A program made the translations under genes and the position numbers. A stretch of DNA of 64,000 nt from Candidatus Neomarinimicrobiota bacterium (GTDB lineage Bacteria > Fidelibacterota > JAANXI01). The first letter of the stretch is position 1; every line of letters begins with the position of its first letter. The DNA is taken from NCBI GenBank assembly GCA_021734025.1, contig JAIPJS010000012.1, positions 1 through 64,000 on the forward strand, given 5' to 3'. This document shows, piece after piece, positions 17,908 through 27,813 of the stretch. The notes below the pieces were generated by a model. It was not told where the DNA came from, did no database searches, and saw only the letters and a program-made list of their open reading frames with translations.

Positions 17908-17928
17908 AATTGAGATTCAATCTCAATT
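17908..17928. promoter_or_regulatory. Perfect Fur-type operator upstream of fur-feoB
   Basis: A perfect 10-1-10 inverted repeat with arms AATTGAGATT and AATCTCAATT around a single C. Its core TGAGATT-N-AATCTCA matches the 7-1-7 architecture of Fur boxes. It lies 11 nt upstream of the fur ATG, in the promoter or leader of the operon. Confidence 0.9.
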
Positions 17929-18069
17929 GAATATAGAGGAACCGTGGTCAGGTGTCAATTAAAAATTGGAGAAGAATACTGAAATAATGTTTCGTCAACG
18001 ATTTTCACTCACAAAAAGGCGATTACTGAGGAAAATTACATCTCTTTTATTAATTGTCCCCAGTCGCAC

Positions 18070-21000
18070 CTACTGCGCCGCTTCCTGCTGAGCCTCCAGT
18101 TCATCTATCCGTCGTCGGGCAAACCGGCCGAAGTTACTGGCCGCTCCCTTTTCTCGGATAATCCGTTCATACAACTGAATCGCTTTATTCGGCTTCTGTA
18201 ATTTTTCATAAGCATTTCCTGCCTTCCAGAGTGCAGAGGCGGCCCAGTCCAGTTTCGTCGGCGGATTCAGATACGGCACCTTCAGGTACTCGATAATTGC
18301 GCGAGTATACTTGGCCTGGTTAAAATACGCTTCCCCGATCCAGAACTGGATTTCCGAGGCTGATTGTGCATCGGCCTCACGCAAGAGTGCACTCAGATGT
18401 TCAATGGCACGTTCGAACTCCCGCATATTCATGAGAAAGTTCCCGATCTGGATTCTGGTGGAAAACGTATTATCGGCTTCCGGGAATTCCGCCACATAAT
18501 CCCTGCCCAGGGCGATGGCAGAATCCCATAATCCTCGCTCCTCATACAATTTCATCAAATTGCTCATTGCCACCTGTTTGAACTCTCCTGTGGCGCCATG
18601 ATCCAGTGCGTTCCGGTAGGCCTCAATTGCATTCGCCGGCTGCTCCTGATCATAATACACAGTCCCAAGAGTGATATAGACCTGTGCAATAACAGGATGA
18701 TCAGGATAGTTTACCGTCAGGTCGGTTAACATGTTGATGGCCTGATCATAATTATTTGTGATCACATACTGTCGGCCTAACTCATATCGGACGTTCACTT
18801 CAAAATCTGTGGAAATATCATGCTCCAGGATGTCCTGCAACATCGGTACGGATTGCTGGAATCCCTTTTCATTCGCTAGTGCCTTCGCCGTCTCATAACG
18901 AAAGCGCAGCACCGGTTCCGCATCATCATCCAGGTCATAGGTTTCCCGATACTCATCAATCAGCGAGTTGGCACGCCGGGTACTCCCGTTACGAAGCTGC
19001 GCAATGATGAGCTGTTGCCAGATTTCGCTGCGGAAGTCACCTACAGCTTCATCCAGGAGTTGATTGTACTCTTCCGCAGCCGATTCGTAATCACCCAGTT
19101 CAAACAACATATCCGCTGCCGACTTCCGAAGTCGGATCGCCCTGGGGCTCGCACTATTTCCCAGAGAAGCAGCCGCCTGCTGATAATACTGACGGGCTTC
19201 GTTATAACTGTTTTCCCTGGATGTCTGCTGTGCAATAAATTCGTAGGCGTTCGCCAGGAATTCCGCCTTTTCCCCGTGTTCAGTATACCACCGGTACATT
19301 TCGATTGCTTTTGATTGCTGTCCTGCTTCTTCGTACGCCAGTGCGGATCGGTAAATTGCCTCAACATTTTCCGTGGGACGATCCCCGATAAACAGACTAG
19401 TTTCAGGTCCGTCCGAGTTTGCGAGCGACGCGTACCATTCGGCAGCCTTCAGGTATTCACCGGTCCGCATATACAGCGTCCCGATCTGCTCGTTAACCAT
19501 CTGTTGGTATGGTGTGTAAAATGCAGTACTCCGGATCCGGTCAGCATATCGCAGAGCCTCGGCATACTGGCTATCCGCAACCGAATACCGGAACAAGGCC
19601 CACCATGCTTCAGCGCCATAATGAGATGTAGAATAATTCGCCGAATACCATTCGTAGTATTTCCGGGCGGGACCCCGGTAGCCAATTTCCTCAGCGAGCG
19701 ACGCAGCGAGCCTGATTGTCTCAGGAGATTCTTCCGATCCCAGACTCGATTCCAGATAATTATTCAGTATTCGAAACGCAGCGGAATCGTTACCCGTCGC
19801 CTGATATGCCTTCGCCTGGGAAAGAATTATCGCTTCGGAATTGTTCTCCGTAGCCAGATCATCGAAATACGCTATAGCCCGCTGCGGATCGGTCTTAAGG
19901 TATAATTCTCCTAAACGTTTCTGCGCCGTGAAATAAATACCACCTGATCCGGCTTCATCTGACAGGAGTGCCTCATATTCAGCAATAGCATTTGTGGCGT
20001 ATTCCCCGCTTTCTTCGGCTTGCTCTTCCAACGTCGCAACCCGACTGAGAATATCGTAACTCCGGGCGAGATAGAAGCGTACCGAATCCTCCCGGGACGA
20101 AGAGAGATCTTCCTTTAACAGCGAAGTAAATTGCTGAATTGCCGTTTGATAGTTTCGTTGATCCCGGAAATAGATCATTCCCAGTTTGAAGTTGAGATCC
20201 GCGGGCTCCCTGTCCAGAAGTAGTTCTCCGAACAATGACGCCAAACTCTCATAACTCGTTTGCTTCCCGGGACTGTTCGCCTTTTCGATATACCAGAGAT
20301 AATTCTCAGCATCACCACGCCAGAATGAATAGGGATATTGCTGCACCAACCGATTGAAAGCGTTTGTGGCTTTTGCAACCTGTTCCGTTTCCAGGTACGA
20401 TTTCCCCAGGGAAAACAATACCTTGTCTACGCCAGTGTAATCCGGAAAGGAATCAGTGAGGAGCGTATACACCTCCATTGCCGATTGAGAATCGGAGAGT
20501 TGTCGCTGGTACAAATCACCGATGCGATGGAGAATCTCTGCTCGTTTATCCCCATGGCGTAACGCCTCAAGAGACCGGAGTGCCGCCCGATACTGTTCCT
20601 GTTCCACGGCGACCGCTGCCAGATGATCATGAATCAGGTTGACACGATCATCGGATAGTGTCTGTGCATTTTCTCTGAGGATCTGGGTGAATTGCTCGTA
20701 TGCGTCGCCGGTCTGCCCTGCCTGTTCCAGCGCCAATGCATACTTAATCCTGATCGTACGGTTATCACCCGTATTGCCCTGTTTCGTTAATGACTGGGAA
20801 TACAGTTCCGCGGCGCGGCTGTAATTTTCTCGGGCCCACTCCATATCGCCATGGTATTCAAATCCGGCTACGGCAACCGAGGGAAGATCGGACTCCTCAG
20901 CGTCTGAAAAATGGTCTTCCGCCACAGAATAATTTCGCTGGAGGAACGCCAGCCGTCCCTGTTCCAGCGTGGCACGCTCGGCAAGTGAATCGCGGCTGAA

Positions 21001-21726
21001 TTCGTTTGTGATCCGTCCATAGATCTCTGAAGCTCTGGAGGCACCATATAGACGTTCGGCAACTTTCGCCCGCCACATCAATATCCGGCCACGCTGTTCT
21101 TCACTGGGAGACGAATACAGCGCTTTGTCCAGTTCATTCCAGGCGAGCCGGCTTTTTCGCTGTTCAAGGTACAACTGCCCCAGACGAATTCTTGCGTCGA
21201 TGGCCGCCGGCGAATCATAAAAATTTTCCACGACGGCATTGAGCAAACTCTCGGTCAGGTTATCATTGGAAGCCCGCTGAGCATCTGCCGCGCCACGGAG
21301 CAGACTTTCACTGGCACGATCGCCGTCAGGATAATACAGGTACAGCCGTTGAAACGCTTTTGCCGCCCGCTCCCAGCGTTGCTCTTTCTCAAAGGTTTCC
21401 GCAATCAGCCAGAGCGCCTCTTGAGCTTCCGGCGTACCGGGATGATCTAAGTCAACCTCCTGAAATGCCCGCCGGGATTCGTCATATTGTTGGATTTCCA
21501 TCAACGATTTACCAATCCGGAGTGCAGCGGCCGCGCGGTGACTTCCCCTCGGGTAATCATTTAAATACTGCCGGTATTGTTCCAGCGCAATCTCGTACAG
21601 CCCATCCTCATACAGTTCGTTCGCGTAGAGGTACGCCCGCTGTTCCTGGGTATTCTGCGCCAATATCGTAGCGGGCAATAGTGCTGCACATAGTAGACCA
21701 ACGATGAATATCTTAGTTTTAAACAT
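18070..21726 (-). CDS. Giant periplasmic tetratricopeptide-repeat protein
   Basis: A 1218-residue protein with a signal peptide (TKIFIVGLLCAALLPATILA/Q). The rest is almost wholly TPR-like helix pairs, with units such as YEDGLYEIALEQYRQYLNDY and GDYESAAEEYNQLLDEA. The repeats resemble those of YbgF/CpoB and BamD, which act in envelope assembly, but such long versions have no settled function. I chose the ATG at 21726 over TTG 21729. It overlaps the end of the helicase gene by 8 nt, so it is probably translated from that transcript. No membrane segment follows the signal peptide. Confidence 0.85.
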   Translation of the reverse strand: MFKTKIFIVGLLCAALLPATILAQNTQEQRAYLYANELYEDGLYEIALEQYRQYLNDYPRGSHRAAAALRIGKSLMEIQQYDESRRAFQEVDLDHPGTPEAQEALWLIAETFEKEQRWERAAKAFQRLYLYYPDGDRASESLLRGAADAQRASNDNLTESLLNAVVENFYDSPAAIDARIRLGQLYLEQRKSRLAWNELDKALYSSPSEEQRGRILMWRAKVAERLYGASRASEIYGRITNEFSRDSLAERATLEQGRLAFLQRNYSVAEDHFSDAEESDLPSVAVAGFEYHGDMEWARENYSRAAELYSQSLTKQGNTGDNRTIRIKYALALEQAGQTGDAYEQFTQILRENAQTLSDDRVNLIHDHLAAVAVEQEQYRAALRSLEALRHGDKRAEILHRIGDLYQRQLSDSQSAMEVYTLLTDSFPDYTGVDKVLFSLGKSYLETEQVAKATNAFNRLVQQYPYSFWRGDAENYLWYIEKANSPGKQTSYESLASLFGELLLDREPADLNFKLGMIYFRDQRNYQTAIQQFTSLLKEDLSSSREDSVRFYLARSYDILSRVATLEEQAEESGEYATNAIAEYEALLSDEAGSGGIYFTAQKRLGELYLKTDPQRAIAYFDDLATENNSEAIILSQAKAYQATGNDSAAFRILNNYLESSLGSEESPETIRLAASLAEEIGYRGPARKYYEWYSANYSTSHYGAEAWWALFRYSVADSQYAEALRYADRIRSTAFYTPYQQMVNEQIGTLYMRTGEYLKAAEWYASLANSDGPETSLFIGDRPTENVEAIYRSALAYEEAGQQSKAIEMYRWYTEHGEKAEFLANAYEFIAQQTSRENSYNEARQYYQQAAASLGNSASPRAIRLRKSAADMLFELGDYESAAEEYNQLLDEAVGDFRSEIWQQLIIAQLRNGSTRRANSLIDEYRETYDLDDDAEPVLRFRYETAKALANEKGFQQSVPMLQDILEHDISTDFEVNVRYELGRQYVITNNYDQAINMLTDLTVNYPDHPVIAQVYITLGTVYYDQEQPANAIEAYRNALDHGATGEFKQVAMSNLMKLYEERGLWDSAIALGRDYVAEFPEADNTFSTRIQIGNFLMNMREFERAIEHLSALLREADAQSASEIQFWIGEAYFNQAKYTRAIIEYLKVPYLNPPTKLDWAASALWKAGNAYEKLQKPNKAIQLYERIIREKGAASNFGRFARRRIDELEAQQEAAQ

Positions 21727-23917
21727 CAATTTTTGTCAGGTTTGCGTATTTAGCCAGAAGCTTTTTCTTTACATTCCCTGTAAATTTTACCACCAGTTTC
21801 TGATTGTCACCGGCCCCGGAGATATCCAGGATCTTTCCCCGCCCGAAAATCTTGTGCTTGACGGTGTCTCCGACCTGGATTTTTCCCTGGTTTTTCCTGC
21901 GTTCTTTCACTGAGTCTCCCAGTGACGTTCCTCGCGTTGTCCGAGTACGTGTACTTGTACCCCGGCTGGATCGCCCTGTTCCCATTCCGGACCCCGTAAT
22001 CTCACGCTCCAGTAGTTCATCCGGAATCTCTTCTACGAACCGGGACGGCATGCTAAACATCTGCTCACCAAATCGGTTACGCTGTTTAGCCATCGTCAGA
22101 TACACCCGCTCCTGTGCCCTGGTTATTCCCACATAGAACAATCGCCGCTCCTCGGCCAACTCCTCAGGATCTTCGGCCGACCGGGAGAGTGGAAACAGAC
22201 CGTCTTCGACGCCGGTAATAAACACTACCGGGAATTCCAATCCCTTGGCACTGTGGAGCGTCATCAGTGTCACTGCATTGGTGTCCTCATTCCACTGGTC
22301 GATATCCGTCAGGAGAGAAACTTCCTCCATAAAGCCTTCCAGCGAGGGCTCCTCCGATCGTTCACAGTATTCCGAAACTCCATTAATCAGTTCCCAGATA
22401 TTATCCAGGCGCTCCAACGCCTCATCGCTGCCATCATCCTTATACTGCTTCAACAGCTTGGATTCCTCCAGCATGACGGAAACCAGTTCTTCCACCGGGA
22501 GCTGTTCTTGCAGCTGCATATATTTTTCCAGGAATTCGACAAAGTCCAGTACTTTCGAGGTCAGCCCGGAATGAATTTCCACCTCCTCTGCTCGTTGCAT
22601 CGCCTCCCAGAAGGTAATGCCATTGTCAAATGCGAACTTTTCCAACCGCTCTTCGGTTGTTGCTCCAATGCCGCGAGTCGGCTCATTCAGAACCCGTCGC
22701 ATGGCCACCGAATCGTCCGGATTTACGATAACCCGGATGTAAGCCAACGCATCTTTAATTTCTTTGCGACCGTAGAATTTTGTTCCGCCAACCAGTACAT
22801 ACTTAATTCCATGCTGACGGAGTATGTCCTCCAGGGCACGGCTCTGGGCATTCGTACGGTAGAGAATAACGAAATCGCTAAATGTGCGCTTATTGGAAAA
22901 AACTTCCTGCTGAATTTTGTCCAGAACCTGCTTGGCCTCTTCCCGCTCATTATTTGCTTCAACCAGGGAAATCTTTTCCCCTTCTTCACCGGCGCTCCAG
23001 AGTTCCTTATCCGCCCGGACATCGTTATTCTTCACCACTGCCGTTGCTGCCGAAAGAATATTCTGAGTAGACCGGTAATTCTGTTCCAGCTTGTACACCC
23101 GGCAATCCGGAAAGGTCTCCTCGAACTCCAGGATATTCCGTACATCAGCGCCACGCCACCGGTAAATGGACTGATCATCGTCACCGACCACACAAACATT
23201 TTTGTGATTCCACGCTAATTGCCGTACGAATTCAAACTGTGCCTTGTTGGTATCCTGGTATTCATCCACCAAAATGTATTGGTACATCTTCCGGTACTTT
23301 GAGAGCACCGCCGGCTCTTTTTCAAACAACTCCAACGGCTTCATAAGCAGATCGTCGAAATCCATGGCGTTATTTTTCTTCAATTCCTTCTGGTAAGCCG
23401 TGTAGACATCCGCCACATTTTCCTCGTACAGGCTGCCCGCCTTTTGGGCATATTCTTCCGCCGAAACCATGGAATTTTTCGCATTGCTGATTGTACCCTG
23501 AATCGCCTTGGGGCGGAACATATCCGTGGACACATTATACTGCTCCATCAGTTTCTTGATGAGCCGTACCTGGTCATCTACGTCGTAGATACCGAAATAT
23601 CGGTTGTATCCCAGTCGATGCCCCTCTTCCCGGAGCATTCGGGCACAAATCGAGTGAAAGGTTCCCATGTGAAGGTCATCTGCAGCCGGGCCGATAATCT
23701 CCTGGATGCGTTCCTTCATTTCACTGGCCGCTTTATTAGTAAAGGTCACTCCGAGAATATGGAACGGTGGGACGTTCTTCTCCGCAACCAAATACGCGAT
23801 GCGTGATGTCAACACCCGGGTTTTGCCACTCCCTGCCCCTGCAAAGATCAACACCGGCCCCTCTGTCTGCTTTACCGCTTCTCTCTGGACATCATTCAGT
23901 TCTTCAAGCAGTTGCAT
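21719..23917 (-). CDS. UvrD/PcrA-type superfamily 1 DNA helicase
   Basis: ATP-dependent 3'-5' helicase of 732 residues. It shows motif I FAGAGSGKTRVL, motif Ia VTFTNKAASEMKERI, motif II DEYQDTNKAQ, motif III VVGDDDQSIYRWRGAD, motif IV LEQNYRSTQNIL, motif V MTLHSAKGLEFPVVF and motif VI ERRLFYVGITRAQERVYL. The C-terminal ~50 residues form a Tudor-like domain (VGDTVKHKIFGRGKILDI) as in PcrA, where it contacts RNA polymerase. Roles are excision repair, replication restart and transcription-repair coupling. PcrA is slightly favoured over UvrD or Rep because of this tail. Confidence 0.96.
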   Translation of the reverse strand: MQLLEELNDVQREAVKQTEGPVLIFAGAGSGKTRVLTSRIAYLVAEKNVPPFHILGVTFTNKAASEMKERIQEIIGPAADDLHMGTFHSICARMLREEGHRLGYNRYFGIYDVDDQVRLIKKLMEQYNVSTDMFRPKAIQGTISNAKNSMVSAEEYAQKAGSLYEENVADVYTAYQKELKKNNAMDFDDLLMKPLELFEKEPAVLSKYRKMYQYILVDEYQDTNKAQFEFVRQLAWNHKNVCVVGDDDQSIYRWRGADVRNILEFEETFPDCRVYKLEQNYRSTQNILSAATAVVKNNDVRADKELWSAGEEGEKISLVEANNEREEAKQVLDKIQQEVFSNKRTFSDFVILYRTNAQSRALEDILRQHGIKYVLVGGTKFYGRKEIKDALAYIRVIVNPDDSVAMRRVLNEPTRGIGATTEERLEKFAFDNGITFWEAMQRAEEVEIHSGLTSKVLDFVEFLEKYMQLQEQLPVEELVSVMLEESKLLKQYKDDGSDEALERLDNIWELINGVSEYCERSEEPSLEGFMEEVSLLTDIDQWNEDTNAVTLMTLHSAKGLEFPVVFITGVEDGLFPLSRSAEDPEELAEERRLFYVGITRAQERVYLTMAKQRNRFGEQMFSMPSRFVEEIPDELLEREITGSGMGTGRSSRGTSTRTRTTRGTSLGDSVKERRKNQGKIQVGDTVKHKIFGRGKILDISGAGDNQKLVVKFTGNVKKKLLAKYANLTKIDV

Positions 23918-23946
23918 AGACTGAGGGTACCTTTCCGTAATGAAAT

Positions 23947-24978
23947 TTACTGTGTACCGACTTGTCGCCGGAGTCGCTGAAGTCGTCGTTTCGCGTTTAC
24001 ATGTTCCCGGTTGGTTCGCGTAAACGTGTGGTAGCCGTCGCCCCGGGCCACGAAATAGAGATAATCCGTGTCCGCAGGATACAGCGCCGCTTTAATTGAC
24101 TCGAATCCGGGATTATTAATAGGCCCCGGCGGAAGACCGGCATTGCGATAGGTATTATATGGGGACTCAATTTCCAGATCCCGTGACCAGAGACGGCGCG
24201 GGCCGTCTTCGATGATAAACTGAATTGTGGGATCGGCCTGGAGTCGCATCCCCTGGCGGAGCCGATTGTGATAGACACTGGAAATCTGCGCACGCTCCGA
24301 GTCGTACACAGCTTCGCCCTCAATAATGGAGGCCAGGGTTACGGCTTCCCACATGGTCCATCCGTATGCTTCCCGTGCGCGTTCGGCAAATGAATCCGGC
24401 ACCACCGCTTGGTAGTGCTCCACCATTTTCCGGGCAACCGATTCCGCTGACTCGTTGAGAAAAAATTTGTACGTCTCCGGGAACAAAAACCCTTCCAGCG
24501 TCGGGCCGGGAATCCCCAGATCCGCTGCCAGTGCCGAATCCGCCACGACCGCGTTAAATTCTTCTGCTGTTAGCAGAATCTTCTTTTCCAGGATTCTGGC
24601 GATTTCACGCGACTGGAGCCCTTCAATAATCGTAACGTTCACAATTTCCGGCGTATTATGTGTAAGCGAATAGATAATGGACCGATAGCTTGCATTCTTC
24701 TCTACGCCAAACACGCCCGCCTGGAGATCCGTCTCCAGACCGCGCAGGCGGACGGCAAATTCAAAAGCATCCCGGCTCGGAATCACATCATTGGAATACA
24801 GTGAATCGCTGATACTGCTCAATGAACTTCCCGGCTGAATGTTGATTCGGACATCCTCTCCCGTCTGTGGCCCCCATGGCACTCGGTACAAGATGTCGAA
24901 AAACAGGAATACCGTCAATAATAGTATCCCGGCAGCTCCAAGGAACCAAGCCCGATGTTTAATTAAAATCTTTCCCAT
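23947..24978 (-). CDS. mltG: Endolytic murein transglycosylase MltG
   Basis: Inner-membrane lytic transglycosylase that terminates glycan strands. It has a short cytoplasmic N-terminus, one helix (FLGAAGILLLTVFLFFDILY), a LysM-like subdomain, and the YceG domain with catalytic Glu in LASIIEGEAVYDSERA and later NTYRNAGLPPGPINNPG. I use the ATG at 24978, which has GGAAG upstream, rather than 25017. The 343 residues are typical. It precedes the helicase gene by 29 nt on the same strand. Confidence 0.95.
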   Translation of the reverse strand: MGKILIKHRAWFLGAAGILLLTVFLFFDILYRVPWGPQTGEDVRINIQPGSSLSSISDSLYSNDVIPSRDAFEFAVRLRGLETDLQAGVFGVEKNASYRSIIYSLTHNTPEIVNVTIIEGLQSREIARILEKKILLTAEEFNAVVADSALAADLGIPGPTLEGFLFPETYKFFLNESAESVARKMVEHYQAVVPDSFAERAREAYGWTMWEAVTLASIIEGEAVYDSERAQISSVYHNRLRQGMRLQADPTIQFIIEDGPRRLWSRDLEIESPYNTYRNAGLPPGPINNPGFESIKAALYPADTDYLYFVARGDGYHTFTRTNREHVNAKRRLQRLRRQVGTQ

Positions 24979-25134
24979 TTTCTTCCATTTTTGGTGCAGA
25001 AAAATACGTCCGACCACTCATCATGTCAACGCGTAATCAGGATAGAAAAACCTGTGTTAATTTTTACTGGAAATAACACCAGTTTTTACGGATCTTTTCA
25101 ACGTTTCCTTAAAATAATATTGTACGAATCTAAA

Positions 25135-26772
25135 TTAAAAATTCATACTCAGACTAGCACTTATTTGGTCGGTTACAAAATCGGAATCACGAAATGAATC
25201 ATAGCGGAGTAATAGATATGTATCCCACAAGAATTGTGTTGAAACTTCGATATTTGCGTTGTGTCTGATTCTGGCTTCACCACGACCGCGCAGCCCATAC
25301 TGGTAAAGATCATATCCAACCTCTGTGGCAATATCCTTCCAAACGGTGCGCTCTGCACTTACTGCAAAATTATCCGTTACAGAGAAGTCGTTGCTTCCGT
25401 GCGCGTACCGGGCCCGTACTCTGATACCTGAGCCGAACACATCCCTGGCGTAAACCATTCCGGAGGTTTGGAGTACCGGATTCCTGGCCGCCTGATGAGT
25501 CCGGTAATTTTGAGATACCTGCAGCCTGATGTCCCAGGGAAGCGTAAAGGAAAGTGAGCCGTTCAAGCCCTGCCGGGACTGATAGTTGTAGAGCGAGTCC
25601 GGGAGTAAACTCTGGGTCGCGAACAACCGGATACTCTTCCGGAATGAATATCGCACCGAGACACGCATCCAGGATATTCGGCTCCAGTTGATCCGGAGAT
25701 ACGAGCTGGAGGGCGTAACGAGTCCGATCTGGCTGCTGTAATCATTCCGATCCAGGCTAAAGTCGCCTACGTAACTCAGGCGTAATGCTCTTACCGGAGT
25801 GTACGACTGTCGCACGGTGAAATATTCCCGATCAACGTTCCCGTTGCGGTACTGTCCGACAAACGCGAGGATAGCGGAATACGCGCAGTCTCCGTACTTT
25901 TCGTTGCTCCATCCGGTATATGCTCCGGCCTTGAGAATCTCCGTATTCAATCCATTTGAGTAGTAGTCCGGCTGGAAGCCAGCCGTAATCCCGTAAGAAA
26001 ATTGTCCCTGCTCCCGTCCGTAGAGCACCCCATCGATAGTCCCTATTCCACTAACTTTTCTGGGATAGACGCGACCGGCCTGCCACACAACCTCGCTCCC
26101 GGGACTGTCGTAAACAAAGCCCGCGGAGTACACTCTCAGCAGCGGACGATTCCCGTCACGGGATGACAGATCACGGGCCAGATCTTTCTGCGCCCGGCCG
26201 TAAAATTCAAACCGTAGAGGACTCCCGCCGATTTCTTCGCCTCGCCACCGGATAAGTGCCGCCGGTTGATGGAAGGTGCTGAGCGATCTGTTACTGTAAA
26301 TGCCGTAATAACGCAGCGTCACGCTCCCGGAAGACCGCAGAAACGGTGGTGAATCTGCCTTGCGCACAGTCGCCGCTGTCTCCGGGGCCACGGATTCCAA
26401 ATCGGATTCAGGTGATGCAACGGTATCACGCTCAGCAGGCGACGAACGGGCAACAGATTGGACTCCAGCAGGTTTCCGAATCTGCAAGCCGTCGCCCACA
26501 GCGAATGCTATCGATTGTTCCGCTATCTGCGCCGAGTGCGAACCAGAGGAGATCGCCGTTATGACGATTGTTCCGATTGTGGAATCATCTCTGAGCACAT
26601 GCAATGAATCGCCCAATTCCAGGCCCGCATCCGTTCCCGGCTTTCCATAGATCCGGTCCGCACTGATATAAGTGATTTCTCCGGTGATTATCCGGGAACT
26701 GTCACTCTCCTGTGCACCGAGAACCGCGGCAATTCCGAGAAGAAGCAGCAATGTCGTGACCATATTTTTCAT
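25135..26772 (-). CDS. Outer-membrane beta-barrel protein next to multihaem cytochromes
   Basis: A 545-residue protein with a signal peptide (MVTTLLLLLGIAAVLG/AQ). A small N-terminal beta domain (GEITYISADRIYGKPG, LELGDSLHVL) resembles an SH3/FlgT-like fold. A low-complexity Ser/Ala linker and about 370 residues of alternating amphipathic strands follow, ending in Phe (SASLSMNF), the signal used by the Bam complex. It lies 18 nt downstream of the last cytochrome gene, so cotranscription is likely. By analogy with porin-cytochrome conduits it may sheathe a haem wire across the outer membrane, but I recognise no named porin family. Confidence 0.7.
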   Translation of the reverse strand: MKNMVTTLLLLLGIAAVLGAQESDSSRIITGEITYISADRIYGKPGTDAGLELGDSLHVLRDDSTIGTIVITAISSGSHSAQIAEQSIAFAVGDGLQIRKPAGVQSVARSSPAERDTVASPESDLESVAPETAATVRKADSPPFLRSSGSVTLRYYGIYSNRSLSTFHQPAALIRWRGEEIGGSPLRFEFYGRAQKDLARDLSSRDGNRPLLRVYSAGFVYDSPGSEVVWQAGRVYPRKVSGIGTIDGVLYGREQGQFSYGITAGFQPDYYSNGLNTEILKAGAYTGWSNEKYGDCAYSAILAFVGQYRNGNVDREYFTVRQSYTPVRALRLSYVGDFSLDRNDYSSQIGLVTPSSSYLRINWSRISWMRVSVRYSFRKSIRLFATQSLLPDSLYNYQSRQGLNGSLSFTLPWDIRLQVSQNYRTHQAARNPVLQTSGMVYARDVFGSGIRVRARYAHGSNDFSVTDNFAVSAERTVWKDIATEVGYDLYQYGLRGRGEARIRHNANIEVSTQFLWDTYLLLRYDSFRDSDFVTDQISASLSMNF

Positions 26773-26790
26773 TGGGCTGACCGTAACATT

Positions 26791-27813
26791 TTAATCATCT
26801 TCTCTTCCATCCGGATGGCAGTTGTAGCAGGCGGTGCTTTCATACCGGTATCCGCTGGCTTCACCCCGGTGCTCACTGTCCATCTCCGACTGGCGGTGTG
26901 CATGGCAGATCCCGTTCAGACCGCAGGAAAACGCGCCAAAATCCCCGAGCTGTACATGGCACACCTCACAGTTATCCCAGGTGCCCCGATGTTCACCGCT
27001 GTAAATCGGAAAATACAGTTCATCATGATTCCCGAACCGCCAGGTGCCAGTGGTGTGACATAACCAGCAGTCCTGCGAAACGATATAATTTTGCTGAGTA
27101 TGCCCGCGGTTGTAATCTGCCTGGTGACATTGATAACAATTCTGATCGGCAAACTCATAGATCAGATGACAGTCGAGGCAAGCCATGCGGCCGTGGTTTC
27201 CCCGTAAAAGCAGTCCAAACCGCGCATGGTCGGGATTCGCCGGACGCCAGCCGAGTGTATTGTGGCAATCCTGGCAGGTGGATTGGAATCCGAAGGTTTC
27301 GTGCGAAGGTTGAGTCGTTTGGGTGTAATCCTCTATGTGGCACTCTTCGCACCGGACAGGCGTCCCGGAATACGTTTGTCCCCGCACTGAAGAGTGACAA
27401 CTGCCACAATACACCGCTAGATGGACGCCCGTCAGCGGGAACAATGTGCCGTCGTGTATTTCCCGTGAATCGATTTCAGTCCATGCCGATGGAGAATGGC
27501 ATCGCGAACAATCGGTTCCCAGATTCGTCTGATGCACATCCTGATGGCAGTCCTCACACAAAATGCCCGGCACGGTGAACTCGTGGAACGTGTCCGTGGA
27601 ATTGCCAGTGTGGCAATCCCGACAAGATACGGTGGCGTGAGAACGCCGGAGCGGAAATCCTGTCTCGGCATGATTAAACTTCATGGAATCATCCAGGGAC
27701 GTCCACCTCTCAGGGGAGTGACACTCGGAACAAGACCGATCTATGGTAATTTGTGCAATACCGACGGTTGTTATCAAAATACTCCCTAGTATTACTCCAG
27801 TTATTGCCCTCAT
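26791..27813 (-). CDS. Multihaem c-type cytochrome, about 13 haems
   Basis: A 340-residue exported cytochrome (signal peptide RAITGVILGSILITTVGIA) with twelve CXXCH motifs and one CX5CH at Cys297-His304 (CGLNGICH). Repeats follow a pattern in which an [F]-x-H and a G-x-H flank each pair of haem motifs, for example FNHAETGFPL and TLFPLTGVH; these extra His residues could be distal haem ligands. Residues 262-340 form a terminal module shared with the larger neighbour (YFPIYSGEHRGTWDNC to CYNCHPDGREDD). Its start overlaps the preceding stop (TAATG), so translation is coupled. Confidence 0.9.
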   Translation of the reverse strand: MRAITGVILGSILITTVGIAQITIDRSCSECHSPERWTSLDDSMKFNHAETGFPLRRSHATVSCRDCHTGNSTDTFHEFTVPGILCEDCHQDVHQTNLGTDCSRCHSPSAWTEIDSREIHDGTLFPLTGVHLAVYCGSCHSSVRGQTYSGTPVRCEECHIEDYTQTTQPSHETFGFQSTCQDCHNTLGWRPANPDHARFGLLLRGNHGRMACLDCHLIYEFADQNCYQCHQADYNRGHTQQNYIVSQDCWLCHTTGTWRFGNHDELYFPIYSGEHRGTWDNCEVCHVQLGDFGAFSCGLNGICHAHRQSEMDSEHRGEASGYRYESTACYNCHPDGREDD

